This document shows, piece after piece, positions 33,832 through 41,921 of a stretch of DNA of 41,973 bases (its first letter is position 1; each line of letters begins with the position of its first letter). Below the pieces are notes generated by a model, which was given only the letters and a program-made list of their open reading frames with translations, was not told the origin of the DNA and searched no databases. The DNA is from an uncultured Clostridia bacterium. Lineage in GTDB: Bacteria > Bacillota > Clostridia > Christensenellales > Aristaeellaceae. Location of the stretch: assembly GCA_947631405.1 (NCBI GenBank), contig CANRLC010000017.1, positions 1-41,973 of the forward strand, given 5' to 3'. Made by a program: the position numbers and the translations under genes.

Positions 33832-35328
33832 TCAGCGCTCCGCCCGGGAGAGCAGCAGATCCATGAGCGGGGAGGGCGTCGCGTCCTCGGCCTTGGGGTC
33901 GGCGTCAAAGCGCATGCGCCGGGGCGCGTCCGGGTCAAGAACCGGCCACTCGGGCAGCGGTTCGCCGTCGCTTCCCATGCCGTTGGGGTCGCCGTTTTTC
34001 ATAAAGTTGACCCAGTAGTCGCACATCCTGCGCGCGAGGTCGTAGTGCCGCCCCGTAAAGGGCCGCCAGCACTTGGCCAGCGTCTCAAAGAAGAACCAGA
34101 GATCAACCGAGTGGAACGTGCCGGGGTGATCCCAGCCGGGGATGTCCATCGCGAACTGATAGGAATAGATCGGCGCGCCGCCGCGCGTTCGGCGGGAGGC
34201 GAGCGCGATGGCGAAATCGATGGCGCTCACGGCGCCCTCGGCGCGGATGCTCTCCTCGGTGGCGGGGTGGGTGAAGCACGACAGGAAGCGCCCGGCCTCC
34301 TCGCCCGCGACCGCCTGCGCGAAGCGGCGCAGGCTCTCCTCGTCCGCCGCCTCGGGATAGAGGATAAACTCGCTGTCCGTGCTGCCCATCATCACCGGGC
34401 AGACGACGCGCTCAGGCTCGCTGAACCAATCGTTGCTGCTGCGCTTTTGGAATACGTTGTCGATCGCCGCGCACCACATGCCCGGCCACGCGAGGCCCTT
34501 TTGCAGCACGGTCTGCGCGTCGAGCGCGCGCGCCTCGGCGAGCGAGGAGACGCCCAGCGCCTCCTCAAAGAAGCGCCGCCCGCGCTCCTCGGCGTCGGCA
34601 AGGGGGACGTTCAGCCCGAACAGGCTGGGGTAGGGCGAGGCGAACATGCCGCTCTGGATGATCGCGCGGCGGAACAGCCCCTCGTTGGCCTTGCAGGCGA
34701 TCTGCGCGCTGACGCTCATGCCGCCAGCGGACTGCCCGCCGATGGTGATGTTCTCCGGGTCGCCGCCGAAGGCCGCGATGTTGCGCTTCACCCAGCGGGT
34801 CGCCGCCTGCTGGTCGAGGAAGCCGAAGTTCGCGGGCGCGTCCGGGGCCTCGGCGGTGATCTCCGGGTGGGCGAGGAAGCCGAAGACGTTCAGCCGGTAG
34901 CCGACCGTCACCACGACCACGCCGCGGCGCGCAATGCGCTCGCCGTCAAACTCCATCTCCGACGGATAGCCGACCTGCAGCCCGCCGCCGAAGTACCACA
35001 CGAACACGGGCAGGCCCGTCTGTCCCTGCGCGGGCGCCCACACATTCAGGTACAGGCAGTCCTCGCTCACGGCGAGATCGGGATCGACCTGCCACTCGCG
35101 GGTGTAGATGTTGCTCTCCTCGATCACGGGCGGCGGCTGCATGGGCGCGGGCGCAAAGTCGTAGCATAGCCGGTCGCCCGCCCAGTCTTCGCAGGGCTGC
35201 GGCGCGCGCCAGCGGTTCTCGCCCACGGGCGGCGCGGCGAAGGGGATGCCCTTGTAGCTGGTGATGCGCGGGTCGGCGGCGGGCAGCCCGCGAACCCATC
35301 CGTTTTCGGTCTTCACGCGGCGAATCAT
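33832..35328 (-). CDS. Type B carboxylesterase
   Basis: An alpha/beta-hydrolase of 498 residues. The oxyanion glycines are in FVWYFGGGLQVGY (114-116), and the N-terminal SEDCLYLNVWAP is characteristic of the family. The nucleophile is Ser200 in IGGQSAGGMS, the histidine is His406 in GTFHSVDLW, and Asp318 or Glu320 in GSTDSEF is the likely acid. GGAGGA, inside the end of the GH43 gene, precedes the ATG; the two genes are 3 bases apart. No signal peptide. Its place between two arabinose-releasing hydrolases suggests that it removes acetyl or feruloyl groups from imported oligosaccharides, but such enzymes have wide specificity and the substrate is not shown by sequence. Confidence 0.88.
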   Translation of the reverse strand: MIRRVKTENGWVRGLPAADPRITSYKGIPFAAPPVGENRWRAPQPCEDWAGDRLCYDFAPAPMQPPPVIEESNIYTREWQVDPDLAVSEDCLYLNVWAPAQGQTGLPVFVWYFGGGLQVGYPSEMEFDGERIARRGVVVVTVGYRLNVFGFLAHPEITAEAPDAPANFGFLDQQAATRWVKRNIAAFGGDPENITIGGQSAGGMSVSAQIACKANEGLFRRAIIQSGMFASPYPSLFGLNVPLADAEERGRRFFEEALGVSSLAEARALDAQTVLQKGLAWPGMWCAAIDNVFQKRSSNDWFSEPERVVCPVMMGSTDSEFILYPEAADEESLRRFAQAVAGEEAGRFLSCFTHPATEESIRAEGAVSAIDFAIALASRRTRGGAPIYSYQFAMDIPGWDHPGTFHSVDLWFFFETLAKCWRPFTGRHYDLARRMCDYWVNFMKNGDPNGMGSDGEPLPEWPVLDPDAPRRMRFDADPKAEDATPSPLMDLLLSRAER

Positions 35329-35331
35329 AGC

Positions 35332-36765
35332 TTAATCCTCCTCGGTTTTGATGACAAAGGACAATAGCGACGCGCAGCCCGGCCCGCGATAGGCGAGGTA
35401 GAGCGCCTGCACGCCGTCCGGAATGGAGGCCTCGGCCTCGTAGTCCGTCCAGATCGTGCTCGAGACGATGGGGATGCGCGCGAGCGCGGGGCCGTCGAAC
35501 GACGAGCGCACCTCGAACGCGCCGTGACAATAGCCGCGCACGCGCACGCCGACGCGCCGCACGCCCTTGCAGTCGAAATACTTGTATCCGGCGATCGCGC
35601 CGTCGGTCATGTTGGCGATGTAGGCGGGTTCCTCGTCGCCGTCGGCCCCGTCCTTGAGGATGCGCGGGAAGCAGCCGTCCAGCCAGAAGCCCGTGCCGGG
35701 CGAGCCGCCGGTGTAGAGGCTCTCGCGCTTCTCGTAGAGCAGGTTGCAGGCGATGTAGGCCGGGTATTCGCCGCGCCCCGGCAGCGGGCCGCCGTTCAGC
35801 CCGCAGGAGGTCATCTCGACCTGCGCGATGGAGCCGTCCGGGGCGATCTCCACCCGCTCGGCCATGCCCTGACGGCTGAAGTTGGTGCCATGCGTGTGGC
35901 GGTGGTAGAAGATGTAGGTCTCATCGCCGATGCGCACGAGGCCGCCGTGGTTGTTCGCGCCGTAGTACATCGGCTTATTGGCGGGCTTGTAGGTGGAGAT
36001 GTGCAGGTCGCAGTTGCTCACCAGCACGCCGCCGTAGTGGAAATCGCCGTCCGGGCGGCGGCTGACCGCGTAGCACAGCTCGTGCATCACGACGGAGGAG
36101 TAGACGAAGTAGTAGAGATCGCCGAACCTGCGGATGGAGGACGCCTCGAAGAACTCGTGCCCCTCGTATTCGGTACCGCGGCTGTACGGCTGGCTGGGCA
36201 TGATCGTGACCGGCTCGCGCACGATGGTCAGCATGTCCGGCCCGAGCACGGTCATCATGGGGCCTGTGCGGCTGCGGTCGCCGATGGCGCAGAAGCCGGT
36301 ATAAAGATAGGTATTTTCGCCCTCGGTCAGCACGCCCGGGTCGAACTGCGGCTCGTCCCCGGGGCGATGGCCCAGCAGCGCGCCGGAGGCGTCGTGGACG
36401 TAGCCGTAGAACGCGTAGCGCCCCGCGGGCGTGTCGCTCACGGCGACGGAGACGCAGCACTCCCGGTCGAGCACATAGTAGAGGTAGTAGCGCCCGTCCG
36501 GGCCTTGCGTCACGTCCGGCGCGTAGAGGCAGGCCGCGCCGCTCACGTTGAGCGGGTCGTCGTTTCTGCCGTAGATCACGCCCTCGTAGCGCCAGTCGGA
36601 CAGGTCACTTACGGGCGCGGACCAGCAGACGTAGTCGTTCAGGCAGTAGGCAAATCCGCCCGCGCGGTCGTGGGAACCGTAGACGTAGACGCGGTCGCCA
36701 AAGACGTGCGGCTCGCCGTCCGGGATGTACTCCCAGCCCGGCAGGTAGGGGTTGTAGGCCGGCAT
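35332..36765 (-). CDS. Glycoside hydrolase family 43 with C-terminal carbohydrate-binding-like domain
   Basis: The first gene of the hydrolase operon, 477 residues. The five-bladed beta-propeller carries the GH43 triad: Asp16 in YIPDGEPHVF, Asp84 in YAPDVTQGPDGRYYLYY, and the acid Glu207 in HEFFEASSIRRFGDLYYF. The last 120 residues (AGYKYFDCKGVRRVGVRVRGY ...) look like a CBM6-type sandwich. There is no signal peptide, so it works on imported oligosaccharides. Family 43 holds arabinofuranosidases, xylosidases and galactosidases; with GH51 beside it, arabinose release is likely. GGAGGAG precedes the ATG and a good promoter lies 30 bases upstream. Confidence 0.9.
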   Translation of the reverse strand: MPAYNPYLPGWEYIPDGEPHVFGDRVYVYGSHDRAGGFAYCLNDYVCWSAPVSDLSDWRYEGVIYGRNDDPLNVSGAACLYAPDVTQGPDGRYYLYYVLDRECCVSVAVSDTPAGRYAFYGYVHDASGALLGHRPGDEPQFDPGVLTEGENTYLYTGFCAIGDRSRTGPMMTVLGPDMLTIVREPVTIMPSQPYSRGTEYEGHEFFEASSIRRFGDLYYFVYSSVVMHELCYAVSRRPDGDFHYGGVLVSNCDLHISTYKPANKPMYYGANNHGGLVRIGDETYIFYHRHTHGTNFSRQGMAERVEIAPDGSIAQVEMTSCGLNGGPLPGRGEYPAYIACNLLYEKRESLYTGGSPGTGFWLDGCFPRILKDGADGDEEPAYIANMTDGAIAGYKYFDCKGVRRVGVRVRGYCHGAFEVRSSFDGPALARIPIVSSTIWTDYEAEASIPDGVQALYLAYRGPGCASLLSFVIKTEED

Positions 36766-36795
36766 GCGATCTCCTCCCGTGCTTTATTTTTCCTC

Positions 36796-36825
36796 ATTAT
36801 ACAGGACGCCGCGGCCATCCGTCAA
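36796..36825 (-). promoter_or_regulatory. Promoter of the hydrolase operon
   Basis: On the minus strand TTGACG (36825-36820) and TATAAT (36801-36796) are separated by 18 bases. It is back to back with the transporter promoter, 115 bases away, so one regulator can control both. Confidence 0.75.
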
Positions 36826-36939
36826 TCGAATCGGGGTGCGCAAGAAACAGGAATTCGCAACAAATGAGAAAAACGCACAAAATGACACTCAAAAGCGCAA
36901 TATGTGATAAAAAATGCAGATCATTGACCAAATCGAACA

Positions 36940-36968
36940 TTGCGAAATTGGCAAGTTTCACTTATGAT
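36940..36968 (+). promoter_or_regulatory. Promoter of the transporter operon
   Basis: TTGCGA (36940-36945) and TATGAT (36963-36968) with a 17-base spacer. ATTCGCAA at 36853-36860 is a near-perfect inverted copy of TTGCGAAA at 36940; such paired sites could bind the AraC-type regulator encoded at 40695, but this is a guess. Confidence 0.6.
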
Positions 36969-36980
36969 AATAACAACACC

Positions 36981-37023
36981 GAGCATTTATTGCTCAGAAT
37001 GACCGGAGCGTGCGACGCTCCCG
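36981..37023 (+). promoter_or_regulatory. Two small hairpins in the leader of the binding-protein mRNA
   Basis: GAGCA-TTTAT-TGCTC (36981-36995) and GGAGCGT-GCG-ACGCTCC (37005-37021) lie between the promoter and the AAAAAGGAGG ribosome site. They may protect the 5' end of this highly expressed message. Confidence 0.45.
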
Positions 37024-37046
37024 GGAACAGAAAAAGGAGGAGAACC

Positions 37047-38726
37047 ATGAGGAAACTGCTTGTCGCGCTGCTGGCTCTGGCCCTGATGGTCACCCTGTGC
37101 GCAGGGGCCATCGCGGAGAACCTCGAGCCGATCACCCTGACCGTGTTCCGCGGCGATCCGGGCGACCAGCCCGCCGAGGACAACAAGATCTACAAGCTGA
37201 TCGAGGAGAAGTTCGGCGTGACCTTCGAGTTCGAGTTCCTGGCCGGCGATCTGGACGAGACGCTGGGCCTGAAGATCGCGAACGAGGATTACCCGGATCT
37301 GTTCGACGGCGGCAACAGCGCCGACCTGATCATCCAGAACGGCGCGCTGCGCAACCTGCTCGACTTCATCAATCCGGAAGACACCCCGCGCCTGTGGGCG
37401 CACATCGAGCCGCAGAAGGCCCGCCTCATCGAGCAGGACGAGGAAGGCAACGACGTGCTCTACATCATCCCGAACTACGGTCTGGCGGACGGCGAGCAGA
37501 TCGCCAACTATGTCAGCGGCCCGGCGTTCTTCATCCAGAAGCAGGTTCTCGCGTGGGATAACTACCCGCAGATCCACACCCTGAATGAGTACTTCGACCT
37601 GATCGAGCGCTTCATCGCGGCGAACCCGACCGATGAGAACGGCGCGCCCTACATCGGCTTTGACATCCTCTGCGAGGACTGGCGTCACTTCTGCCTCATC
37701 AACCCGGTGCAGCACCTGATGGGCCGCCCGAACGACGGCGAAGTGCTGATCGACGTCAGCACCGACGACTTCAAGACCGAGACCTTCATCGACAAGCCGT
37801 ATGCGAAGGGCTACTACAAGAAGCTGAACGAGGAGTTCCACAAGGGCCTCATCAGCAAGGACACCTTCGTCATGAACTACGACCAGTACATCGCGCAGCT
37901 CTCCAGCGGCACCGTGCTGGGCATGTTCGACCAGTATTGGGACTTCAGCGGCACCGCCGAGGCTGCCCTGCGCACCGCCGGCATGGATAAGAACACCTAC
38001 GTCGCGCTCGGCCTCGTGTACGATCCCGAGTATGTGGACGGCAAGGAGATCGAGGAGCACTACCTCAACGGCTCTCTGCCCAACGTCCGCCGCGGCTTCG
38101 GCATCTCCGTCAACTGCGACGACGAGAAGGCGAAGCGCATCGTCGATATGTGGGAAGAGATGCTCAGCGACGAGTGGCAGCTCATCTTCAACTGGGGCAT
38201 CGAGGGCGAGGACTACTATGTGGACGAGAACGGCCGCCTGAACATGACCGAGGAGCAGTACAAGAATACGCAGGACAACACCTGGAAGCTCCACAACAAG
38301 GCGAACGCGTTCTTCGAGAGCAGCCCCAAGAAGCAGGGCTGGATCATGGACGGCCAGTTTGAGGGCAACGCTTGGGAAGTTGGCAACCAGCCTGAGATCG
38401 TTCTGGGCCAGATGGTCGATTACGATAAGGACTTCCTCAGCCACTACGGTTACTCCAAGTGGGCCGACTTCGTGAACCCGCCGATCGAGCTTGCGCCCTA
38501 CGGCGAAGCGTGGCAGATCGACTACTCGCCTGTCGACATCGAGCACACCGACTTCCTGGCTGTTCAGGATCAGCGCCTGCCCGAGATCATCATGGCCGAC
38601 GAGTCTGAGTTCGACGCCAAGTGGGACGCCTTCGTCGAGGAGATCGCTCCCTCCGCGAGCGTCTTCGAGTCCTTCATGCAGGACGCCGTCCTCAAGGAGG
38701 CTCAGAAGGTCCTTGGAAATGAGTAA
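37047..38726 (+). CDS. Extracellular solute-binding protein of an oligosaccharide ABC importer
   Basis: A 559-residue binding protein starting at the ATG 37047 behind AAGGAGG. A typical signal peptide is present (MRKLL, then a hydrophobic stretch, cleavage likely after AGAIA at about 23). No lipobox cysteine fits well, so anchoring is uncertain. After it come VFRGDPGDQPAEDNKIYKLIEEKFGV, DYPDLFDGGNSADLI and GAPYIGFDI, the usual pattern of the LplA/YtcQ-type family that feeds LplB and YtcP permeases. Its codon use is markedly cleaner than in its neighbours (aag, gag, atc, aac nearly throughout), which suggests high expression. The long hydrolases nearby indicate an arabinose- and galactose-containing oligosaccharide as ligand. 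Confidence 0.93.
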   Translation: MRKLLVALLALALMVTLCAGAIAENLEPITLTVFRGDPGDQPAEDNKIYKLIEEKFGVTFEFEFLAGDLDETLGLKIANEDYPDLFDGGNSADLIIQNGALRNLLDFINPEDTPRLWAHIEPQKARLIEQDEEGNDVLYIIPNYGLADGEQIANYVSGPAFFIQKQVLAWDNYPQIHTLNEYFDLIERFIAANPTDENGAPYIGFDILCEDWRHFCLINPVQHLMGRPNDGEVLIDVSTDDFKTETFIDKPYAKGYYKKLNEEFHKGLISKDTFVMNYDQYIAQLSSGTVLGMFDQYWDFSGTAEAALRTAGMDKNTYVALGLVYDPEYVDGKEIEEHYLNGSLPNVRRGFGISVNCDDEKAKRIVDMWEEMLSDEWQLIFNWGIEGEDYYVDENGRLNMTEEQYKNTQDNTWKLHNKANAFFESSPKKQGWIMDGQFEGNAWEVGNQPEIVLGQMVDYDKDFLSHYGYSKWADFVNPPIELAPYGEAWQIDYSPVDIEHTDFLAVQDQRLPEIIMADESEFDAKWDAFVEEIAPSASVFESFMQDAVLKEAQKVLGNE

Positions 38727-38745
38727 TTGACAAGGATTGCATGAC

Positions 38746-38778
38746 CCAAGGGGAGAGAAGCGCCTTCTCTCCCCTTGG
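38746..38778 (+). promoter_or_regulatory. Perfect 15-bp hairpin between binding protein and permease genes
   Basis: CCAAGGGGAGAGAAG (38746-38760), loop CGC, then CTTCTCTCCCCTTGG (38764-38778), followed by TTTTC. It is a partial terminator or a 3'-end protector of the first cistron, which would give much more binding protein than permease. It also shows that the upstream TTG at 38737 is not the permease start. Confidence 0.75.
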
Positions 38779-38799
38779 TTTTCAAAGGGGGTTATCGCC

Positions 38800-39744
38800 G
38801 TGCGGAACAACAAGGAAAAGGCCATCGCCATACACAAGAAGAGCGTCTGGCGCAGGCTGGGCGATCAGTGGCAGCTCATGCTCATGTCCGTGCCGATGCT
38901 GCTCTACGTCTTCCTCTTCAATTATGCGCCCATGTGGGGCTGGCTCACGGCCTTTCAGGATTACAAGCCGAAGCTCGGGCTGACGGGCAGCCCGTGGGTG
39001 AGCATGAAGAACTTCGCCTGGCTCTTCAGCCGGCAGGACTTCCTCAACTCCATCCGCAACACGCTCGCGATGAGCATCATCAACCTCGTGCTGGGCACGA
39101 TCACCTCGATCCTGCTGGCGGTGCTGCTCAACGAGGTGCGCAACCGCACCTTCAAGCGCACCGTGCAGACCGTCACCTACCTGCCGCACTTTTTGAGCAT
39201 GGTCATCGTCGTGGGCATGGCGCAGAACATCTTCGCCTCCAACGGCGCGGTCAACAACCTGCTCCTGTCGCTGGGTCTGGTGAAGGAGCCGGTGTTCTTC
39301 CTCGGCGAGGGCAAGTACTTCTGGGGTCTGGTCGGCGTCATCAACGTATGGAAAGAGGTCGGCTGGAACACCATCATCTACATCTCCGCCATGACGGCCA
39401 TCGACCCGTGCCTGCACGAGGCCGCGGCCATCGACGGCGCGGGCCGCTTCCAGCGCATCCTGAACGTGACGCTGCCGGGCATCAAGTCCACGTTCGTCAT
39501 CCTGCTCATCATGAACATCGGCCACCTGATGGAGGCGGGCTTCGAGATGCAGTACCTGCTCGGCTCCTCCGTGGTCATCGACTGGTCGCAGACCATCGAC
39601 GTCTTCGTGATGAACTACGGCATCTCCAAACAGCAGTACGGCGTCGCGACGGCGGCCGGCCTGTTCAAGAGCGTCGTCGCCATCATCCTGCTGATTGGAG
39701 CGAACACCATCTCCAAGAAGCTGGATGAGGACACGCTGATCTAA
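38800..39744 (+). CDS. ABC sugar permease, LplB type
   Basis: One of two membrane subunits of the importer. Start at the GTG 38800 (MRNNKEKAIAIHKKS) behind AAAGGGGG, giving 314 residues; the longer frame from a TTG at 38737 runs through the hairpin and is rejected. About six membrane segments are visible, the first at 28-50 (LMLMSVPMLLYVFLFNYAPMWGW). The EAA loop, EAAAIDGAGRFQRILNVTLPG, is at 207-227 and contacts the ATPase subunit. LplB-type features include NYAPMWG and the QDYKP stretch. The partner permease follows 10 bases after the stop. No ATPase gene is near, so a shared MsmX-like ATPase is expected elsewhere. Confidence 0.92.
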   Translation: MRNNKEKAIAIHKKSVWRRLGDQWQLMLMSVPMLLYVFLFNYAPMWGWLTAFQDYKPKLGLTGSPWVSMKNFAWLFSRQDFLNSIRNTLAMSIINLVLGTITSILLAVLLNEVRNRTFKRTVQTVTYLPHFLSMVIVVGMAQNIFASNGAVNNLLLSLGLVKEPVFFLGEGKYFWGLVGVINVWKEVGWNTIIYISAMTAIDPCLHEAAAIDGAGRFQRILNVTLPGIKSTFVILLIMNIGHLMEAGFEMQYLLGSSVVIDWSQTIDVFVMNYGISKQQYGVATAAGLFKSVVAIILLIGANTISKKLDEDTLI

Positions 39745-39754
39745 GGGGGGATTC

Positions 39755-40678
39755 ATGATGACAGCGACTACCGTTCCCGCAAAGCACAGAAGGAAAAAGC
39801 GCCAGGACATCGTGTTCCCCATCGTCAATACGATCATCCTGTGCGTGCTGATGTTCGTGACGCTCTATCCCGTCATCAACACCGTCGCGTATTCCTTCAA
39901 CGACGGCACCGACGCCCTGCGCGGCAACATCGGCCTGTGGCCCCGCGTGTTCAGCACCAAGAGCTACGTCTCGATTTTGCAGGATAGCGCCGTTTACGAG
40001 GCCGCGTGGATCTCCGCCTCCAAAACGGTCATCATCACGCTGCTCAACATCTTCTGGACGGGCATGCTGGCCTTCGCGCTCTCCCGCAGGGAGTATGTGC
40101 TGCGCCGCTTCATCACCGTGGTGATGGTGCTGACGATGTACATCAACGCGGGCCTCATCCCGAACTACCTGCTCATCACCCGCACGCTCCATCTGGGCAA
40201 GACTTATTGGGTGTACATCATCCCGACGATGTTCTCCTGCTTCAACATGATCGTCATCCGCACCTACATCGGCGGCCTGCCGGACGCGCTGGTGGAATCG
40301 GCGCGCATCGACGGCGCGGGCGACATCCGCGTCTACTGGCAGATCATCTTCCCGTTGTGCATGCCCGTGATGGCGACCGTGGCGCTGTTCGTCGCGGTGG
40401 GCAGCTGGAACAGCTGGTTTGACACCTATCTGTATTGCGGTGGCCAGAAGCACCTGCACAGCCTGCAATACCTGCTCAAGATGAAGCTGGCGACCACGCA
40501 GGCCAGCGCCAACGCGGCCAAGACGTCCGCCGACGCGCTCAAGTCCTCCACGATGACCACGCCGATCACCATTCGCTGCGCGATCACCGTGATCTCGACC
40601 GTGCCGATTCTCGTGGTCTATCCGTTCCTGCAGAAGTACTTCGTCACCGGCATGGCGCTAGGCAGCGTCAAGGGCTAA
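39755..40678 (+). CDS. ABC sugar permease, YtcP/LplC type
   Basis: The second membrane subunit, 307 residues (or 306 from the next ATG at 39758), with GGGGGG ahead. A basic N-terminus (HRRKKR) precedes membrane segment 1 at about 20-45; five more follow. The EAA loop ESARIDGAGDIRVYWQIIFP is at 181-200. The block VNTIILCVLMFVTLYPVINTVAYSFND and the C-terminal FLQKYFVTGMALGSVKG are typical of this group. It pairs with the LplB-type protein encoded just upstream. Confidence 0.93.
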   Translation: MMTATTVPAKHRRKKRQDIVFPIVNTIILCVLMFVTLYPVINTVAYSFNDGTDALRGNIGLWPRVFSTKSYVSILQDSAVYEAAWISASKTVIITLLNIFWTGMLAFALSRREYVLRRFITVVMVLTMYINAGLIPNYLLITRTLHLGKTYWVYIIPTMFSCFNMIVIRTYIGGLPDALVESARIDGAGDIRVYWQIIFPLCMPVMATVALFVAVGSWNSWFDTYLYCGGQKHLHSLQYLLKMKLATTQASANAAKTSADALKSSTMTTPITIRCAITVISTVPILVVYPFLQKYFVTGMALGSVKG

Positions 40679-40694
40679 GAGAGGAGGGTCGGCG

Positions 40695-41642
40695 ATGCGC
40701 AGACAAAAGCTCGTGAGCGACGATGCCCGCCGGCTCTTTCCGGACGGGTACCGCGTGCTGCAGGGCACGCAGGAATTTGTCACCTATCCCGAGGACTCGA
40801 CCATCCGCGTGTGGCTGGGCGAGACGCCGGACTCCTTCGCGCCGCACTGGCACACCGCCGCCGAGATCCTGATGGTGCTCGACGGCGAATGCCAGAGCGA
40901 GGTGGGCGACACGCGCTACCGCGTGCGCCAAGGGGAAGTGCTGGTGATGCCGCCGCGCTGCATGCACACGCTCAGCATGGGCGAGGGGAGCAGGCGCTGC
41001 CTGATCCTCTTTGAGACGGACGCGATGGAGCAGATGCGCGATTTTGCGCCGCTGCTGCGCGCGCACCTTCAGCCGCTTCACCTGAGCGCGGAGCGCGCGC
41101 AGAACTCGGGGATGCTCTCCACGCTTAACCACATCATCAGCATCTACCGCTTCCACGAGCCGATGTGGAACATGCAGTGCTACTCGCTGCTGTTTCAGAT
41201 GAGCGCGAAGCTGGGGCAGATGGATGTGCTGATGGAGCGCCCCGAGAGCGCGGCGAACGTGCCGGAGCGGCGGATGATCTCCTCGCCGCAGATCATGGAG
41301 AGCGTGCTGGGTTACATCGGGCAAAACTACATGCGCGACGTGACGCTGGAGGAGATGGCCGACTATTCCGGCTACTCCAAGTGGTATTTTTCGCGGATGT
41401 TCCGCCAGTACGCGGGCATGCCCTTCATGCAGTACCTCACGCAGGTGCGCGTGGCGAACATCCGGCAAAAGCTCATCCATCAGGATTGCAGCGTCGCGGA
41501 GATCTACGCGCAGTCGGGCTTCTCGAGCATCTCCACGTTCAACCGGGTCTTCAAGGAGGTCAACGGCTGCACGCCGTCGGAATACCGCACGATCTACGGC
41601 AAGCGCCGCAGCGCGCTGGACACCGTGGACGCGGCGGACTGA
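40695..41642 (+). CDS. AraC-family transcriptional regulator with cupin domain
   Basis: A 315-residue one-component regulator, last in the transporter operon, 16 bases after the permease and behind GGAGG. Residues 30-110 form a cupin sugar-sensing domain (APHWHTAAEILMVLDGE, GEVLVMPPRCMH). Residues 200-302 hold the two helix-turn-helix motifs (DVTLEEMADYSGYSKWYFSRMFRQYAG and SVAEIYAQSGFSSISTFNRVFKEVNGCTPSEYR in two pieces). It probably activates the divergent promoters at 36.8-37.0 kb when arabino-oligosaccharide or a released sugar is present; that is inferred from position. Confidence 0.92.
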   Translation: MRRQKLVSDDARRLFPDGYRVLQGTQEFVTYPEDSTIRVWLGETPDSFAPHWHTAAEILMVLDGECQSEVGDTRYRVRQGEVLVMPPRCMHTLSMGEGSRRCLILFETDAMEQMRDFAPLLRAHLQPLHLSAERAQNSGMLSTLNHIISIYRFHEPMWNMQCYSLLFQMSAKLGQMDVLMERPESAANVPERRMISSPQIMESVLGYIGQNYMRDVTLEEMADYSGYSKWYFSRMFRQYAGMPFMQYLTQVRVANIRQKLIHQDCSVAEIYAQSGFSSISTFNRVFKEVNGCTPSEYRTIYGKRRSALDTVDAAD

Positions 41643-41672
41643 CGGGTGCGACAATCCCCAAAACAGCAAAAA

Positions 41673-41717
41673 CGCCGGGGCGTCCCATCGGGGCGTTCCG
41701 GCGGCTGTATATTTTTT
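41673..41717 (+). terminator. Terminator of the transporter operon
   Basis: A 14-bp stem with three G-U pairs: CGCCGGGGCGTCCC (41673-41686), loop ATC, GGGGCGTTCCGGCG (41690-41703), followed by a T-rich run ATATTTTTT. Confidence 0.8.
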
Positions 41718-41767
41718 AATACTATTCTCAAATCAAATCGTCTATAATTCTGTCTTTGGATTATGCC

Positions 41768-41921
41768 GGACGAGCAAAAGCGGGAGTGCGCGACTTCTCA
41801 TGAACGACCCGCCCGGGATCGCTTCGCTTCCGGGCTACTTTTTGCAATCGCTTCGCGATTGGGGGTAACGTTGGGGCTACCGATCCGGGGAACTCGCATA
41901 GTCGTGAGCTTCGCTCACTCC
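41768..41921 (-). repeat. GCGAAGC-hairpin dispersed repeat, copy 3
   Basis: An inverted copy of the element at 26994-27145, about 90% identical by eye with several single-base gaps. GCTTCGC (the complement of GCGAAGC) occurs at 41821, 41850 and 41908. The end hairpin is GTGAGC-TTC-GCTCAC (41904-41918), a different sequence from the GCGGC-GTCA-GCCGC in copy 2 at the same place, so the fold is kept and the bases are not. Upstream, 41718-41767 is AT-rich and holds a TATAAT at 41743 without a clear -35. The last 52 bases show nothing I recognise. Confidence 0.8.

Noticed and set aside
38737-38799. Longer N-terminus of the LplB-type permease from a TTG codon
   Set aside because: It would be encoded by the perfect hairpin; the GTG at 38800 has a good ribosome site and the family-typical start.
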